Shown here piece by piece: positions 1-5,397 of a stretch of DNA of 5,397 bases; positions within the stretch are counted from its first letter, which is position 1, and every line of letters starts with the position of its first letter. Both the position numbers and the translations under genes were made by a program. The notes beneath the pieces are model-generated. The model saw nothing but the letters and a program-made list of their open reading frames with translations. It made no database searches and had not been told where the DNA came from. This stretch comes from Desulfovibrionaceae bacterium UBA6814 (GTDB lineage Bacteria > Desulfobacterota > Desulfovibrionia > Desulfovibrionales > Desulfovibrionaceae), in NCBI GenBank assembly GCA_002452635.1, contig DKEU01000080.1, positions 1 to 5,397 on the forward strand. Reading direction: 5' to 3'.

Positions 1-1222
1 TCTGCCGGATGTTGGCGGTCATCTGCTCCATGGAGGAAGAGACCTCCTCCACGCTGGCGGCCTGCTCGGTGGCGCCCTGGGACAGGTTCTCGGACGAGGC
101 GGACAGCTCCTCGGAGCCCGAGGCCACGTTCTCGCCCGCGGACTGCACCTCGGAGACCACCTCGCGCAGCTTGTACAGCATGTCGTTCAGGGCCGCGGCC
201 AGGGCGCCGATCTCGTCCTTCTGGTCGATGTCCAGGTCCTGGGTGAAGTCGCCCTGGGCCATGGCCTTGGCGAAGCTCACGCCCTTGTTCACCGGCCCGG
301 TGATGGCCCGGGTGATGGCCAGGGCCAGGAACGCCCCCACCAGGAGCGAAACCGCGATGCAGGAGAGGATGAGGGTGCGGGTGTTGGCGATGACCTCGTC
401 CATGAGGGCCTTCTGCTGGGCCAGGCCCTGCACCACCGCATTCTGCAGGTCCGTGGCGTTGCGCAACAGGGCGGCGTTCACCTCGCGCTCCTCGGCTATG
501 GCCTCGGAAAAGCGCTTGCCGGCGTCCAGGTACTCGCCCACTGCGGTCTGGATCTCGCCCGCCGCGGCCCGGGCCTGCGCATTGTCGCCCAACTGGGCGT
601 CCCAGGCGGCCAGCCCCTTCTCCACGGTCTTGACCGCGCCCTGGAAGGCCTCCCAGCGGGCGTCGTTCTTGTCCTTGGCAAAGTAGACCGCAGCCACCCG
701 CAGGGACAGGAAGTTCTGCACCACGCCCTCGTTGAAGGCGTCGCGGACCTCCCGCCGGGCGTTGACCAGGTACTCGGCGCGCACCTTGTCGAACAGGGCC
801 ACGAACCGGCCGCCCAGCTTGCCCCAGGCCGCGAACACCTCGCCGCCCACGTTGATGGCCCCCACCAGGCGGCCGAAATCGCGGTCATACTGCACCGCGC
901 CGGCCGCGATGTCGTCCAGCCGCTTGAGGTCCGCGGCCGCGCTGAAGGACGACTTGGCCTGCTGGGCGACCTCCTGGACCTTCCGCACCGAGGCGCTCAC
1001 CTTGGGGGGCAGGGCCGGGTCCGTGGTCCGGAGAAAGTCCTTGCCGTCCATGCGGGCCAGGAACAGGTTGTCGATCATTTCCTGGTACTGCTCCACGTTG
1101 TACGTGGCGGCCCCGATCTTCTGCAAACTCATCCAGGAGAATCCACCCACCACGAGGATGAGCAACGCCATGACGCCAAAGCCCAGGGTCAGCTTCACGG
1201 CCATCTTGAGATTCCTGAACAT
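1..1222 (-). CDS. Methyl-accepting chemotaxis protein, N-terminal 407 codons (3' end outside window)
   Basis: Transmembrane chemoreceptor that senses a periplasmic ligand and controls the CheA/CheW kinase complex. Reading the minus strand from the ATG at 1222 gives an open frame to the window edge. Residues about 9-32 are a hydrophobic TM1 after a short basic N-terminus (MFRNLKMAVK). Residues about 33-282 are a mostly helical periplasmic sensor with the ARMDGKDF pattern (56-63) typical of four-helix-type sensors. Residues about 283-304 are TM2. HAMP follows (about 305-356), with the expected Pro (TGPV, 308-311) and DEIG (336-339). From about 357 the cytoplasmic helix begins, and SQGATEQAASVEEV (381-394) is a classic first methylation-helix sequence. 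A sensor of about 250 residues is longer than a simple four-helix bundle (about 150) and closer to the helical bimodular (HBM) type; that subtype is inferred. The kinase-control hairpin tip lies outside the window. The start is supported by AAGGGGG eight bases upstream. The gene has its own candidate promoter and is probably not part of the pot operon. The ligand is unknown. Confidence 0.95.
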   Translation of the reverse strand, partial: MFRNLKMAVKLTLGFGVMALLILVVGGFSWMSLQKIGAATYNVEQYQEMIDNLFLARMDGKDFLRTTDPALPPKVSASVRKVQEVAQQAKSSFSAAADLKRLDDIAAGAVQYDRDFGRLVGAINVGGEVFAAWGKLGGRFVALFDKVRAEYLVNARREVRDAFNEGVVQNFLSLRVAAVYFAKDKNDARWEAFQGAVKTVEKGLAAWDAQLGDNAQARAAAGEIQTAVGEYLDAGKRFSEAIAEEREVNAALLRNATDLQNAVVQGLAQQKALMDEVIANTRTLILSCIAVSLLVGAFLALAITRAITGPVNKGVSFAKAMAQGDFTQDLDIDQKDEIGALAAALNDMLYKLREVVSEVQSAGENVASGSEELSASSENLSQGATEQAASVEEVSSSMEQMTANIRQ

Positions 1223-1230
1223 CGCGGCAA

Positions 1231-1237
1231 CCCCCTT
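1231..1237 (-). promoter_or_regulatory. Ribosome binding site of the chemoreceptor gene
   Basis: The minus strand reads AAGGGGG followed by eight bases and then the ATG at 1222. This is a strong Shine-Dalgarno match at good spacing. It favours this ATG over the in-frame ATG at codon 7, which would remove part of the basic N-terminus before TM1. Confidence 0.7.
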
Positions 1238-1287
1238 ACTGCTGAACATTCATGATAATTTTTTTAGTATACGACTCTTACCATAGG

Positions 1288-1300
1288 ATTATGCCATAAT
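1288..1300. repeat. Perfect inverted repeat ATTATG-C-CATAAT over the -10 box
   Basis: Six bases on each side of a single central base form a perfect palindrome. One arm is the candidate -10 box of the chemoreceptor promoter. It could be an operator half-site pair or simply reflect symmetric -10-like sequence in AT-rich DNA. The symmetry is seen directly; any function is inference. Confidence 0.4.
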
Positions 1301-1315
1301 ACATGAAATGGTCAA
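1288..1315 (-). promoter_or_regulatory. Candidate sigma-70 promoter of the chemoreceptor gene
   Basis: Minus strand: TTGACC (1315-1310) as the -35 box, a 16-base spacer, then CATAAT (1293-1288) as the -10 box. Each hexamer differs from consensus at one position. The site lies in an AT-rich island (about 1245-1325) that stands out from the GC-rich surroundings. It would start transcription near 1281, leaving a leader of roughly 60 bases before the chemoreceptor ATG. I saw no match to the sigma-28 flagellar consensus, which drives many chemoreceptor genes. This is a consensus match by eye only; TATACT, just downstream on the same strand, is an alternative -10 box but has no good -35 partner. 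Confidence 0.5.
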
Positions 1316-1410
1316 TTAAATTTACCGGCATATTCTCCCGCCACTCTGCGCCTCGTGCGGACCGGCCGGGACAGGCCGCCCCGGAAGGGAGCCCATCCGG
1401 CGGAATAGAA

Positions 1411-1463
1411 CGCGCGTGCAGCGCGCGGGGAAAAGCACCCGGGGGAACCCCGGCAAGGCCGGG
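1411..1463 (-). terminator. Candidate termination region after the pot-phosphatase operon
   Basis: Two perfect inverted repeats lie just past the phosphatase stop codon. The first (1449-1463) reads CCCGGC-CTT-GCCGGG on the minus strand, a 6-bp stem with a 3-base loop starting 14 bases after the stop; TTTT appears only 14 bases beyond it. The second (1411-1427) is CGCGCG-CTGCA-CGCGCG, a 6-bp stem with a 5-base loop, followed by TTCTATT. Neither has a proper U-tract, so classical intrinsic termination is uncertain; they may instead protect the 3' end or assist Rho-dependent termination. A weaker third repeat (CCGGA/TCCGG, 1381-1400) follows. Confidence 0.35.
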
Positions 1464-1477
1464 ACGGGGACGGGGGG

Positions 1478-2173
1478 CTAGGCCGTTTCTCCCAGGACCA
1501 GGGCGGCCAGGTCCGGGAAGGCGGCGATGACGTGCTCCGGGCCCGGGGCGGGCAGCGCGGCCAGGTCGCCGTAGCCGCCGTACCCGTAAGCCGCCAGGCA
1601 GCAGGGGAGGCCCGCGGCCCGGGCGAAGGCCAGGTCGATGGCCGTGTCGCCCACCATCAGGGTGCGGCCGGGCGGGACCTCCGGGAAGGCCGGCCGCACC
1701 TCGGCCAGGTAGGCGCCGGGGTCGGGCTTGCGGGGCCGGCCCGGCGCGTCGCCCAGGGCCAGGTCCACCACCGGGGCCAGCCCATCCCGGCGCAGGCACT
1801 CCAGGAGCACCTCGTGGCCGCGGTTGCTCACCACGGCCAGGCGCACCCCGGCCCGGCGCAGGCGCGGCAGGGTGGCCTCCACCCCGGGGTACAGGGCCAT
1901 GCGGGGCAGGCCCTCCGCCAGGTACAGGCTGCGGTACTCGGCCACGCAGCGCTCCACCTCGGCCTCGTCCAGGTGCGGGGCGAAGTGGCGGAAGGTGGCG
2001 GGCAGGCTCAGGCCGATGTTGGCGCGCACCGCGTCCGGATCCGGGGCGGGCAGGCCCCGGGCGCGCAGCACCGCGCCCAGGCAGTGCCCCACCGCCGCAT
2101 CGGACTCGGCCAGGGTGCCGTCGTAGTCCAGGACCAAAAGGCCGTAGCGGTGCTTCGCCGCGGCGTCGGCCAC
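1478..2173 (-). CDS. HAD-superfamily phosphatase, phosphoglycolate phosphatase-like
   Basis: A cytoplasmic Mg-dependent phosphohydrolase of 231 residues, the usual size for the Gph/PGMB-like branch of the HAD superfamily. All four motifs are visible. Motif I is LDYDGTL, with nucleophile Asp16 and acid/base Asp18. Motif II is VVSN, with Ser116. Motif III is Lys149 in RKPDPG. Motif IV is MVGDTAID, with Asp176 and Asp180. Residues about 22-95 between motifs I and II form a helical C1-type cap, which usually means a small phosphorylated substrate. The start is GTG at 2173, one base after the potD TAG, with no strong Shine-Dalgarno of its own, so translation probably depends on ribosomes finishing potD. 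Stop is TAG. It is the last gene of the apparent operon. 2-Phosphoglycolate is a plausible substrate, but HAD specificity cannot be read reliably from sequence; a sugar phosphate or nucleotide is possible. No direct link to polyamine uptake is evident. Confidence 0.9.
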   Translation of the reverse strand: MADAAAKHRYGLLVLDYDGTLAESDAAVGHCLGAVLRARGLPAPDPDAVRANIGLSLPATFRHFAPHLDEAEVERCVAEYRSLYLAEGLPRMALYPGVEATLPRLRRAGVRLAVVSNRGHEVLLECLRRDGLAPVVDLALGDAPGRPRKPDPGAYLAEVRPAFPEVPPGRTLMVGDTAIDLAFARAAGLPCCLAAYGYGGYGDLAALPAPGPEHVIAAFPDLAALVLGETA

Positions 2174-2174
2174 G

Positions 2175-3224
2175 CTAGTTCCCGGCCTTGAGCCGGTTCC
2201 AGAACTCGTCGTAGACCTGCACGGCCTCGCCCACGTCGCTCTGGAACTCGCTCTTGGCCACCACGTCCGCGGGCGGGTACACGGTCTTGTTGTTGCGCAG
2301 GGCCACGGGCAGGAGCTGGCGCGCCGCCAGGTTGGGAGTGGGGTAGCCCAGCTCCTCGCAGATCATCATGGCCACGTCGGGCCGCAGCAGGAAGTTGATG
2401 AGGGTGTGCGCGGCCACGGGATTCTTGGCCGCCTTGGGGATGACCAGGAGGTCCATCCAGAACAGCCCGCCCTCCCTGGGCCAGATGAAGGCCAGGGACT
2501 TCATCTCCGCCTGGGCCTGGTAGGCCTCGCCGTTCCAGATGGCCCCGGCCGCCACCTCGCGGTTCAGGAAGGGCATCTTGGGCGAGTCGGAGTTGAAGGT
2601 GCGCACGTTGGGCAAGAGCTCCCTGAGCGCCCGGTACGCCTCCTCGATGCGCGCGGGATCGGTCTCGTTCTGGGAGTAGCCCAGGCGCTTGAGCGCCATG
2701 CCGAACACGTCGCGCAGGTCGTCGTTGAGCACCAGGGCGTTCTTGAACTCGGGCTTCCAGAGGTCCGCGAGGGAGGTGATGGACTCGGCCTTCACCTTGG
2801 TGGTGTCCACCGCGATGCCGGTGCCGCCCCAGTTGTAGGGCACGGAATAGACGTTGCCCGGGTCGAAGGGCTTGTCCAGGAGGTCCGGGTCCAGGTTCTT
2901 CCAGTTGGGGAGCAGCGCCCTGTCCAGGGGCAGGAGCATGCCCTCGCGCCGCATGCGGGACACGAAGTAGGCCGAGGGCACCACCAGGTCGTAGCCCTGG
3001 CCGCCCAGCATCTTGAGCTTGGCGTACATGGCCTCGTTGGACTCGTAGGTGGAGTACACCACCTTGATGCCGGTCTCCTTGGTGAACTTCTTGAGCACCG
3101 CATCGGGCAGGTATTCGGTCCAGTTGTAGAAATGGACCACGTCGGCCCCCCAGGCCGGGGACGCGGGCAGGGACGCGGCGCACAGGCACGCCAGCAGGGC
3201 CGGGACCAGGAGCAGTCGCTTCAT
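2175..3224 (-). CDS. potD: Spermidine/putrescine-binding periplasmic protein PotD
   Basis: Periplasmic substrate-binding protein of the PotABCD importer, 349 residues, close to the E. coli PotD length. An N-terminal signal sequence (MKRLLLVPALLACLCAAS) is followed by a likely signal peptidase I site near SPAWGA (22-27). The mature part is recognisably PotD throughout: FYNWTEYLP, KETGIKVVYSTYESNE, YDLVVPSAY, LLDKPFDPGN, IWNGEAY, WMDLLVIP, LINFLLRPDVA, LGYPTPNLAARQLL and FQSDVG. The polyamine pocket known from the E. coli structure maps here as Trp35, Thr36, Glu37, Tyr86, Asp169, Asp172 (Glu in E. coli), Trp230, Trp256, Asp258, Tyr294 and Gln328, so ten of eleven are identical. The start ATG at 3224 overlaps the potC stop as ATGA, with GGGGGA six bases upstream. 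A longer frame upstream of this ATG is only a shadow of potC. Whether spermidine or putrescine is preferred cannot be decided from sequence. Confidence 0.97.
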   Translation of the reverse strand: MKRLLLVPALLACLCAASLPASPAWGADVVHFYNWTEYLPDAVLKKFTKETGIKVVYSTYESNEAMYAKLKMLGGQGYDLVVPSAYFVSRMRREGMLLPLDRALLPNWKNLDPDLLDKPFDPGNVYSVPYNWGGTGIAVDTTKVKAESITSLADLWKPEFKNALVLNDDLRDVFGMALKRLGYSQNETDPARIEEAYRALRELLPNVRTFNSDSPKMPFLNREVAAGAIWNGEAYQAQAEMKSLAFIWPREGGLFWMDLLVIPKAAKNPVAAHTLINFLLRPDVAMMICEELGYPTPNLAARQLLPVALRNNKTVYPPADVVAKSEFQSDVGEAVQVYDEFWNRLKAGN

Positions 3225-3988
3225 TTCTTTTCCCCCAGGAGTAGGTGCGAGGTGAGGACGATGACCACGGTGGCGCCCACCAGGATGGCCGACAGCGCAT
3301 TGACCACGGGCTTCACCCCCACCTTGACCATGGAGTAGATGCGCAGGGGCAGCACCTCGAAGGTCGGGCCGGTGGTGAAGAAGCTGACGATGACGTCGTC
3401 CATGGACAGGGTGAAGGAGAGCAGCCAGCCCGCGGCCACCGCGGGCATGAGCATGGGCAGGATCACCAGGCGGAAGGTGTCGAACTCCCCGGCGCCCAGG
3501 TCCTGGGCCGCCTCCACCAGGTGGGGGTCGAAGCCCGCCAGCCGGGAGAACACCGTCACCGCCACGAAGGGCAGGCAGAAGGTCACGTGGGCCAGCAGCA
3601 GGGTCAAAAACCCCGGGGTCAGGCCCAGGGACACGAAGAGCACCAGCAGGGACACGCCCATGACGATGTCCGGGCTCATCATGGTCACGAACAGACAGGT
3701 CTGGGTGAGGCGGCGACCCCGGAAGCGGTACTGGTGCAAGGCCACCGCGGCCAGGGTGCCCAGGGCCGTGGCCGCGGTAGCGGCCAGGGCCGCCACCAGG
3801 AGCGAGTTGAGGGCCGCGTCCAGGAGCGCCGCGTCCTGGGCCAGGGCGTCGTACCACTTGAGCGTGAACCCGCGCCAAGACGCCCCGTACTTGGAGTCGT
3901 TGAAGGAGAAGGCGATGAGCACCGCGATGGGGGTGTACAGGAACAGGTACACCAGGGCGGCGTAGGCGGCCTTGACCAGTCTGCTCAT
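3221..3988 (-). CDS. potC: Spermidine/putrescine ABC transporter permease PotC
   Basis: Inner-membrane permease subunit, 255 residues, typical of PotC. About six hydrophobic segments are visible (roughly 8-28, 60-84, 97-121, 127-147, 184-204 and 231-250). The cytoplasmic EAA loop that docks on the ATPase is clear at 158-182: LVEAAQDLGAGEF, then ILPMLMP. Other PotC-like stretches are LYTPIAVLIAFSFNDS, MMSPDIVMGVSLL and SMDDVIVSFFTTGP. The start ATG at 3988 overlaps the potB stop as ATGA and is preceded by AAGGTG five bases upstream. The stop TGA overlaps the potD start in the same way. These overlaps argue for translational coupling and fixed stoichiometry with PotB and PotD. A longer in-frame extension to 4210 exists, but it would cover the potB 3' end and lacks family similarity, so the short start is chosen. 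Confidence 0.96.
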   Translation of the reverse strand: MSRLVKAAYAALVYLFLYTPIAVLIAFSFNDSKYGASWRGFTLKWYDALAQDAALLDAALNSLLVAALAATAATALGTLAAVALHQYRFRGRRLTQTCLFVTMMSPDIVMGVSLLVLFVSLGLTPGFLTLLLAHVTFCLPFVAVTVFSRLAGFDPHLVEAAQDLGAGEFDTFRLVILPMLMPAVAAGWLLSFTLSMDDVIVSFFTTGPTFEVLPLRIYSMVKVGVKPVVNALSAILVGATVVIVLTSHLLLGEKK

Positions 3989-4863
3989 CGCCGCACCTTC
4001 TCGCCGGCCAGGGGGGAGAGCTTGAGCCGCACCACGGCCAGGAGCGCCATGACCGCGGTGAGCAGCATGCTGGCCGCGCTGCCCAGGGGCCAGTCCCGGG
4101 CCGAGAGGAACTGGTTCTTGATGAAGTTGCCCACCAGCAGCGTCTTGGCCCCGCCCAGGATGTCCGGGATGTAGAACAGGCAGAACGAGGGCAAAAACAC
4201 CAGCATGCACCCGGCCGCGATGCCCGGGGCGGTGAGGGGCACGGTGATGCGCCAGAACACCCGGGGCCGGCTGGCCCCCAGGTCCCGGGCCGCCTCCAGC
4301 AGCCGCTCGTCCAGCTTCTCGATGGAGGCGTACAGGGGCAGGATCATGAAGGGCAACAGCGTGTAGGTCAGGCCCACGAACACCGCGGTGTCGGTGTAGA
4401 GCAGCGACAGGGGCTCGGACGCCAGGCCCAGGCCCAGCAGCAGGTCGTTGAGCAGGCCCTCGGTCTTGAGGATGAAGACCAGGGCGTAGGTGCGGATCAG
4501 GGAGTTGGTCCAGAAGGGGATGATGACCAACAGCAGCAACAGGGGCCGCGCCTTGGGCAGCCGGGCCCGCGGGAGCCTGGCCAGAATATAGGCGAAGGGG
4601 TAGCCCACGACCAGGCAGAGCAGCGTGGTGCCCGCGGCCAGCACGAAGGAGTCGGCGAACACCCCGGCGAAGAGCGGGGAGAGCAGGTGGCCGTAGCTGT
4701 GCAGGGACAGGGGCAGGGCCAGGAACTCGGCCTCCCCGCGGCTGGCCAGGCTCGCGCCCAGGACCAGCAGGTTGGGCGCGGCCACGAAGACCAGCAGCCA
4801 GGCCATGACCCCGCCCACCGCCAGGGTGCGGAACAGGCTGCGGTCCGAGGGCCTAGCCGCCAT
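3985..4863 (-). CDS. potB: Spermidine/putrescine ABC transporter permease PotB
   Basis: Inner-membrane permease subunit, 292 residues, which pairs with PotC to form the polyamine channel. About six hydrophobic segments are visible (roughly 15-36, 71-97, 108-130, 160-181, 211-232 and 262-279). The EAA loop is at 188-212: LLEAARDLGASRP, then ITVPLTAP. PotB-like stretches include VIIPFWTNSLIRTYA, TEGLLND and YIPDILGGAKTLLVGNFI. The latter, together with FWTN, separates PotB from PotC and from other permease families. The ATG at 4863 lies inside the 3' end of potA, an 11-base overlap. The nearest purine-rich sequence (GGAAG) is about 12 bases upstream, so initiation is probably helped by ribosomes terminating on potA. 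The C-terminus ends GEKVRR at a TGA that overlaps the potC start. Confidence 0.96.
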   Translation of the reverse strand: MAARPSDRSLFRTLAVGGVMAWLLVFVAAPNLLVLGASLASRGEAEFLALPLSLHSYGHLLSPLFAGVFADSFVLAAGTTLLCLVVGYPFAYILARLPRARLPKARPLLLLLVIIPFWTNSLIRTYALVFILKTEGLLNDLLLGLGLASEPLSLLYTDTAVFVGLTYTLLPFMILPLYASIEKLDERLLEAARDLGASRPRVFWRITVPLTAPGIAAGCMLVFLPSFCLFYIPDILGGAKTLLVGNFIKNQFLSARDWPLGSAASMLLTAVMALLAVVRLKLSPLAGEKVRR

Positions 4864-5397
4864 CGGGGAGCACCACTTCCCAGCCCTGGATCCAGCTCAC
4901 GTACACGCGCTCTCCGGCGAAGAAGGCGATCTTCTCGGCGTCCTCGTTGAAGAACTCGGTGGCCACCACCCGCTTGCCGATGTCCAGGGTCACGGCGATG
5001 TCGTAGGTGGTGCCCTTGTACACCGTCTCCTCCACCGTGCCGGGCAGCCAGAGCTGGCGCTCCCCGGCGGGCTGCTCGCGCTCCAGCCAGAGGTCCTCGG
5101 GCCGCAGGATGACCTTCACCGGGGTGCCGGGCGCCAAGTCGCGCTTGGTGGCCAGGGCGCAGGGCGCGCCCTCCACCACCGCGGCCACGTGGCCGTTCTC
5201 GCGCTCCTGCACCCGGCCGTCCAGGATGTTGGTCTCGCCCACGAACCGGGCCACGTAGAGGTTCACCGGCTCCTCGTAGACCTCGGCCGGCGCGCCGATC
5301 TGCTCGATGCGGCCCTCGCTCATGACCACCACCCGGTCGGACATGGCGAAGGCCTCTTCCTGGTCGTGGGTGACCAGAATGGCGCTGGTGTTGCGCG
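4853..5397 (-). CDS. potA: Spermidine/putrescine ABC transporter ATPase PotA, C-terminal 180 residues (5' end outside window)
   Basis: ATP-hydrolysing subunit of the polyamine importer, on the cytoplasmic face of PotB/PotC. The frame is open to the right edge, with the first full codon at 5395. The fragment begins just before the switch (H-loop) sequence LVTHDQEEA, with the catalytic His as visible residue 10. MSDRVVVMSEGRIEQIGAP and EEPVNLYVARFVGETN follow, as in PotA. The remainder (about 55-180) is the regulatory C-terminal TOBE-type domain, with VILRPEDL, TVEETVYKGTTYD, ATEFFNEDAEK and a final WIQGWEVVLPDGG, all close to E. coli PotA. The Walker A, Q-loop, signature and Walker B motifs are outside the window, so catalytic integrity cannot be checked. 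The stop TAG at 4853 lies inside potB. It is the first visible gene of the potABCD order. The operon promoter must lie to the right of the window. Confidence 0.96.
   Translation of the reverse strand, partial: RNTSAILVTHDQEEAFAMSDRVVVMSEGRIEQIGAPAEVYEEPVNLYVARFVGETNILDGRVQERENGHVAAVVEGAPCALATKRDLAPGTPVKVILRPEDLWLEREQPAGERQLWLPGTVEETVYKGTTYDIAVTLDIGKRVVATEFFNEDAEKIAFFAGERVYVSWIQGWEVVLPDGG

Noticed and set aside
1278..1331. A 17-codon minus-strand ORF (MPVNLIDHFMYYGIILW) with a GGGAG just upstream of its ATG.
   Set aside because: It covers the candidate -35 and -10 boxes of the chemoreceptor promoter, so it would not be in that transcript, and it has no recognisable features. It could be read only through read-through from the pot operon.
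1223..1477. Possible small RNA, riboswitch or tRNA in the intergenic spacer.
   Set aside because: The inverted repeats are short and separate, and I recognise no conserved riboswitch core, tRNA cloverleaf or known regulatory RNA.
2008..3300. A long minus-strand frame overlapping potD and the phosphatase.
   Set aside because: It is out of frame with both recognised genes, is rich in Arg, Gly and Pro, and shows no domain. The real frames carry all the conserved motifs.
2406..3338. Long open frames on the plus strand opposite potD and potC (also 9-686, 1532-2191 and 3245-4174).
   Set aside because: They are antisense shadows caused by GC-rich third codon positions. Their proteins are low-complexity, rich in Gly, Arg, Gln, His or Ser, and lack family motifs, while the opposite strand encodes clear Pot, HAD and chemoreceptor proteins.
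3225..3878. An upstream in-frame extension of potD that would make a 567-residue protein.
   Set aside because: The extra region is a frame-shadow of potC, Gly/Pro/Arg-rich and without homology. The ATG at 3224 begins a proper signal peptide and overlaps the potC stop as ATGA.

Overview
The window is a GC-rich stretch of bacterial chromosome. Every gene I can support reads leftward, on the minus strand. The organism is probably a Gram-negative proteobacterium. Strongly GC-biased third codon positions, a chemoreceptor with a large helical sensor region, and PotABCD proteins resembling those of Escherichia coli would fit a Desulfovibrio-like sulfate reducer. That placement is inference from general style, not from a marker gene.

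In the direction of transcription (right to left), the window opens inside potA, of which the C-terminal part of the ATPase is present. It continues through potB, potC and potD, a complete set of spermidine/putrescine ABC importer genes apart from the missing 5' part of potA. The genes are packed tightly. potA and potB overlap by 11 nt, potB/potC and potC/potD each overlap by 4 nt (ATGA), and one base separates the potD stop from the GTG start of a HAD-family phosphatase resembling phosphoglycolate phosphatase. This layout suggests one translationally coupled operon, potA-potB-potC-potD-HAD. PotD captures polyamine in the periplasm, PotB and PotC form the membrane channel, and PotA hydrolyses ATP. 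The phosphatase has no obvious role in transport and may be a housekeeping passenger.

A 255-base spacer (1223-1477) follows the phosphatase. Its right half is very GC-rich and holds three short inverted repeats, the best candidates for the end of the operon transcript. Its left part is an AT-rich island with a plausible sigma-70 promoter and a strong ribosome binding site for the next gene.

The left end (1-1222) is the N-terminal 407 codons of a methyl-accepting chemotaxis protein: TM1, a periplasmic helical sensor of about 250 residues, TM2, HAMP, and the start of the cytoplasmic signalling domain, cut by the window edge. It appears to be a separate transcription unit.

Overall this is an ordinary transport-plus-chemotaxis region. 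I found no sign of a mobile element, CRISPR array, RNA gene or undescribed multi-gene system. The findings below are modest points of detail.
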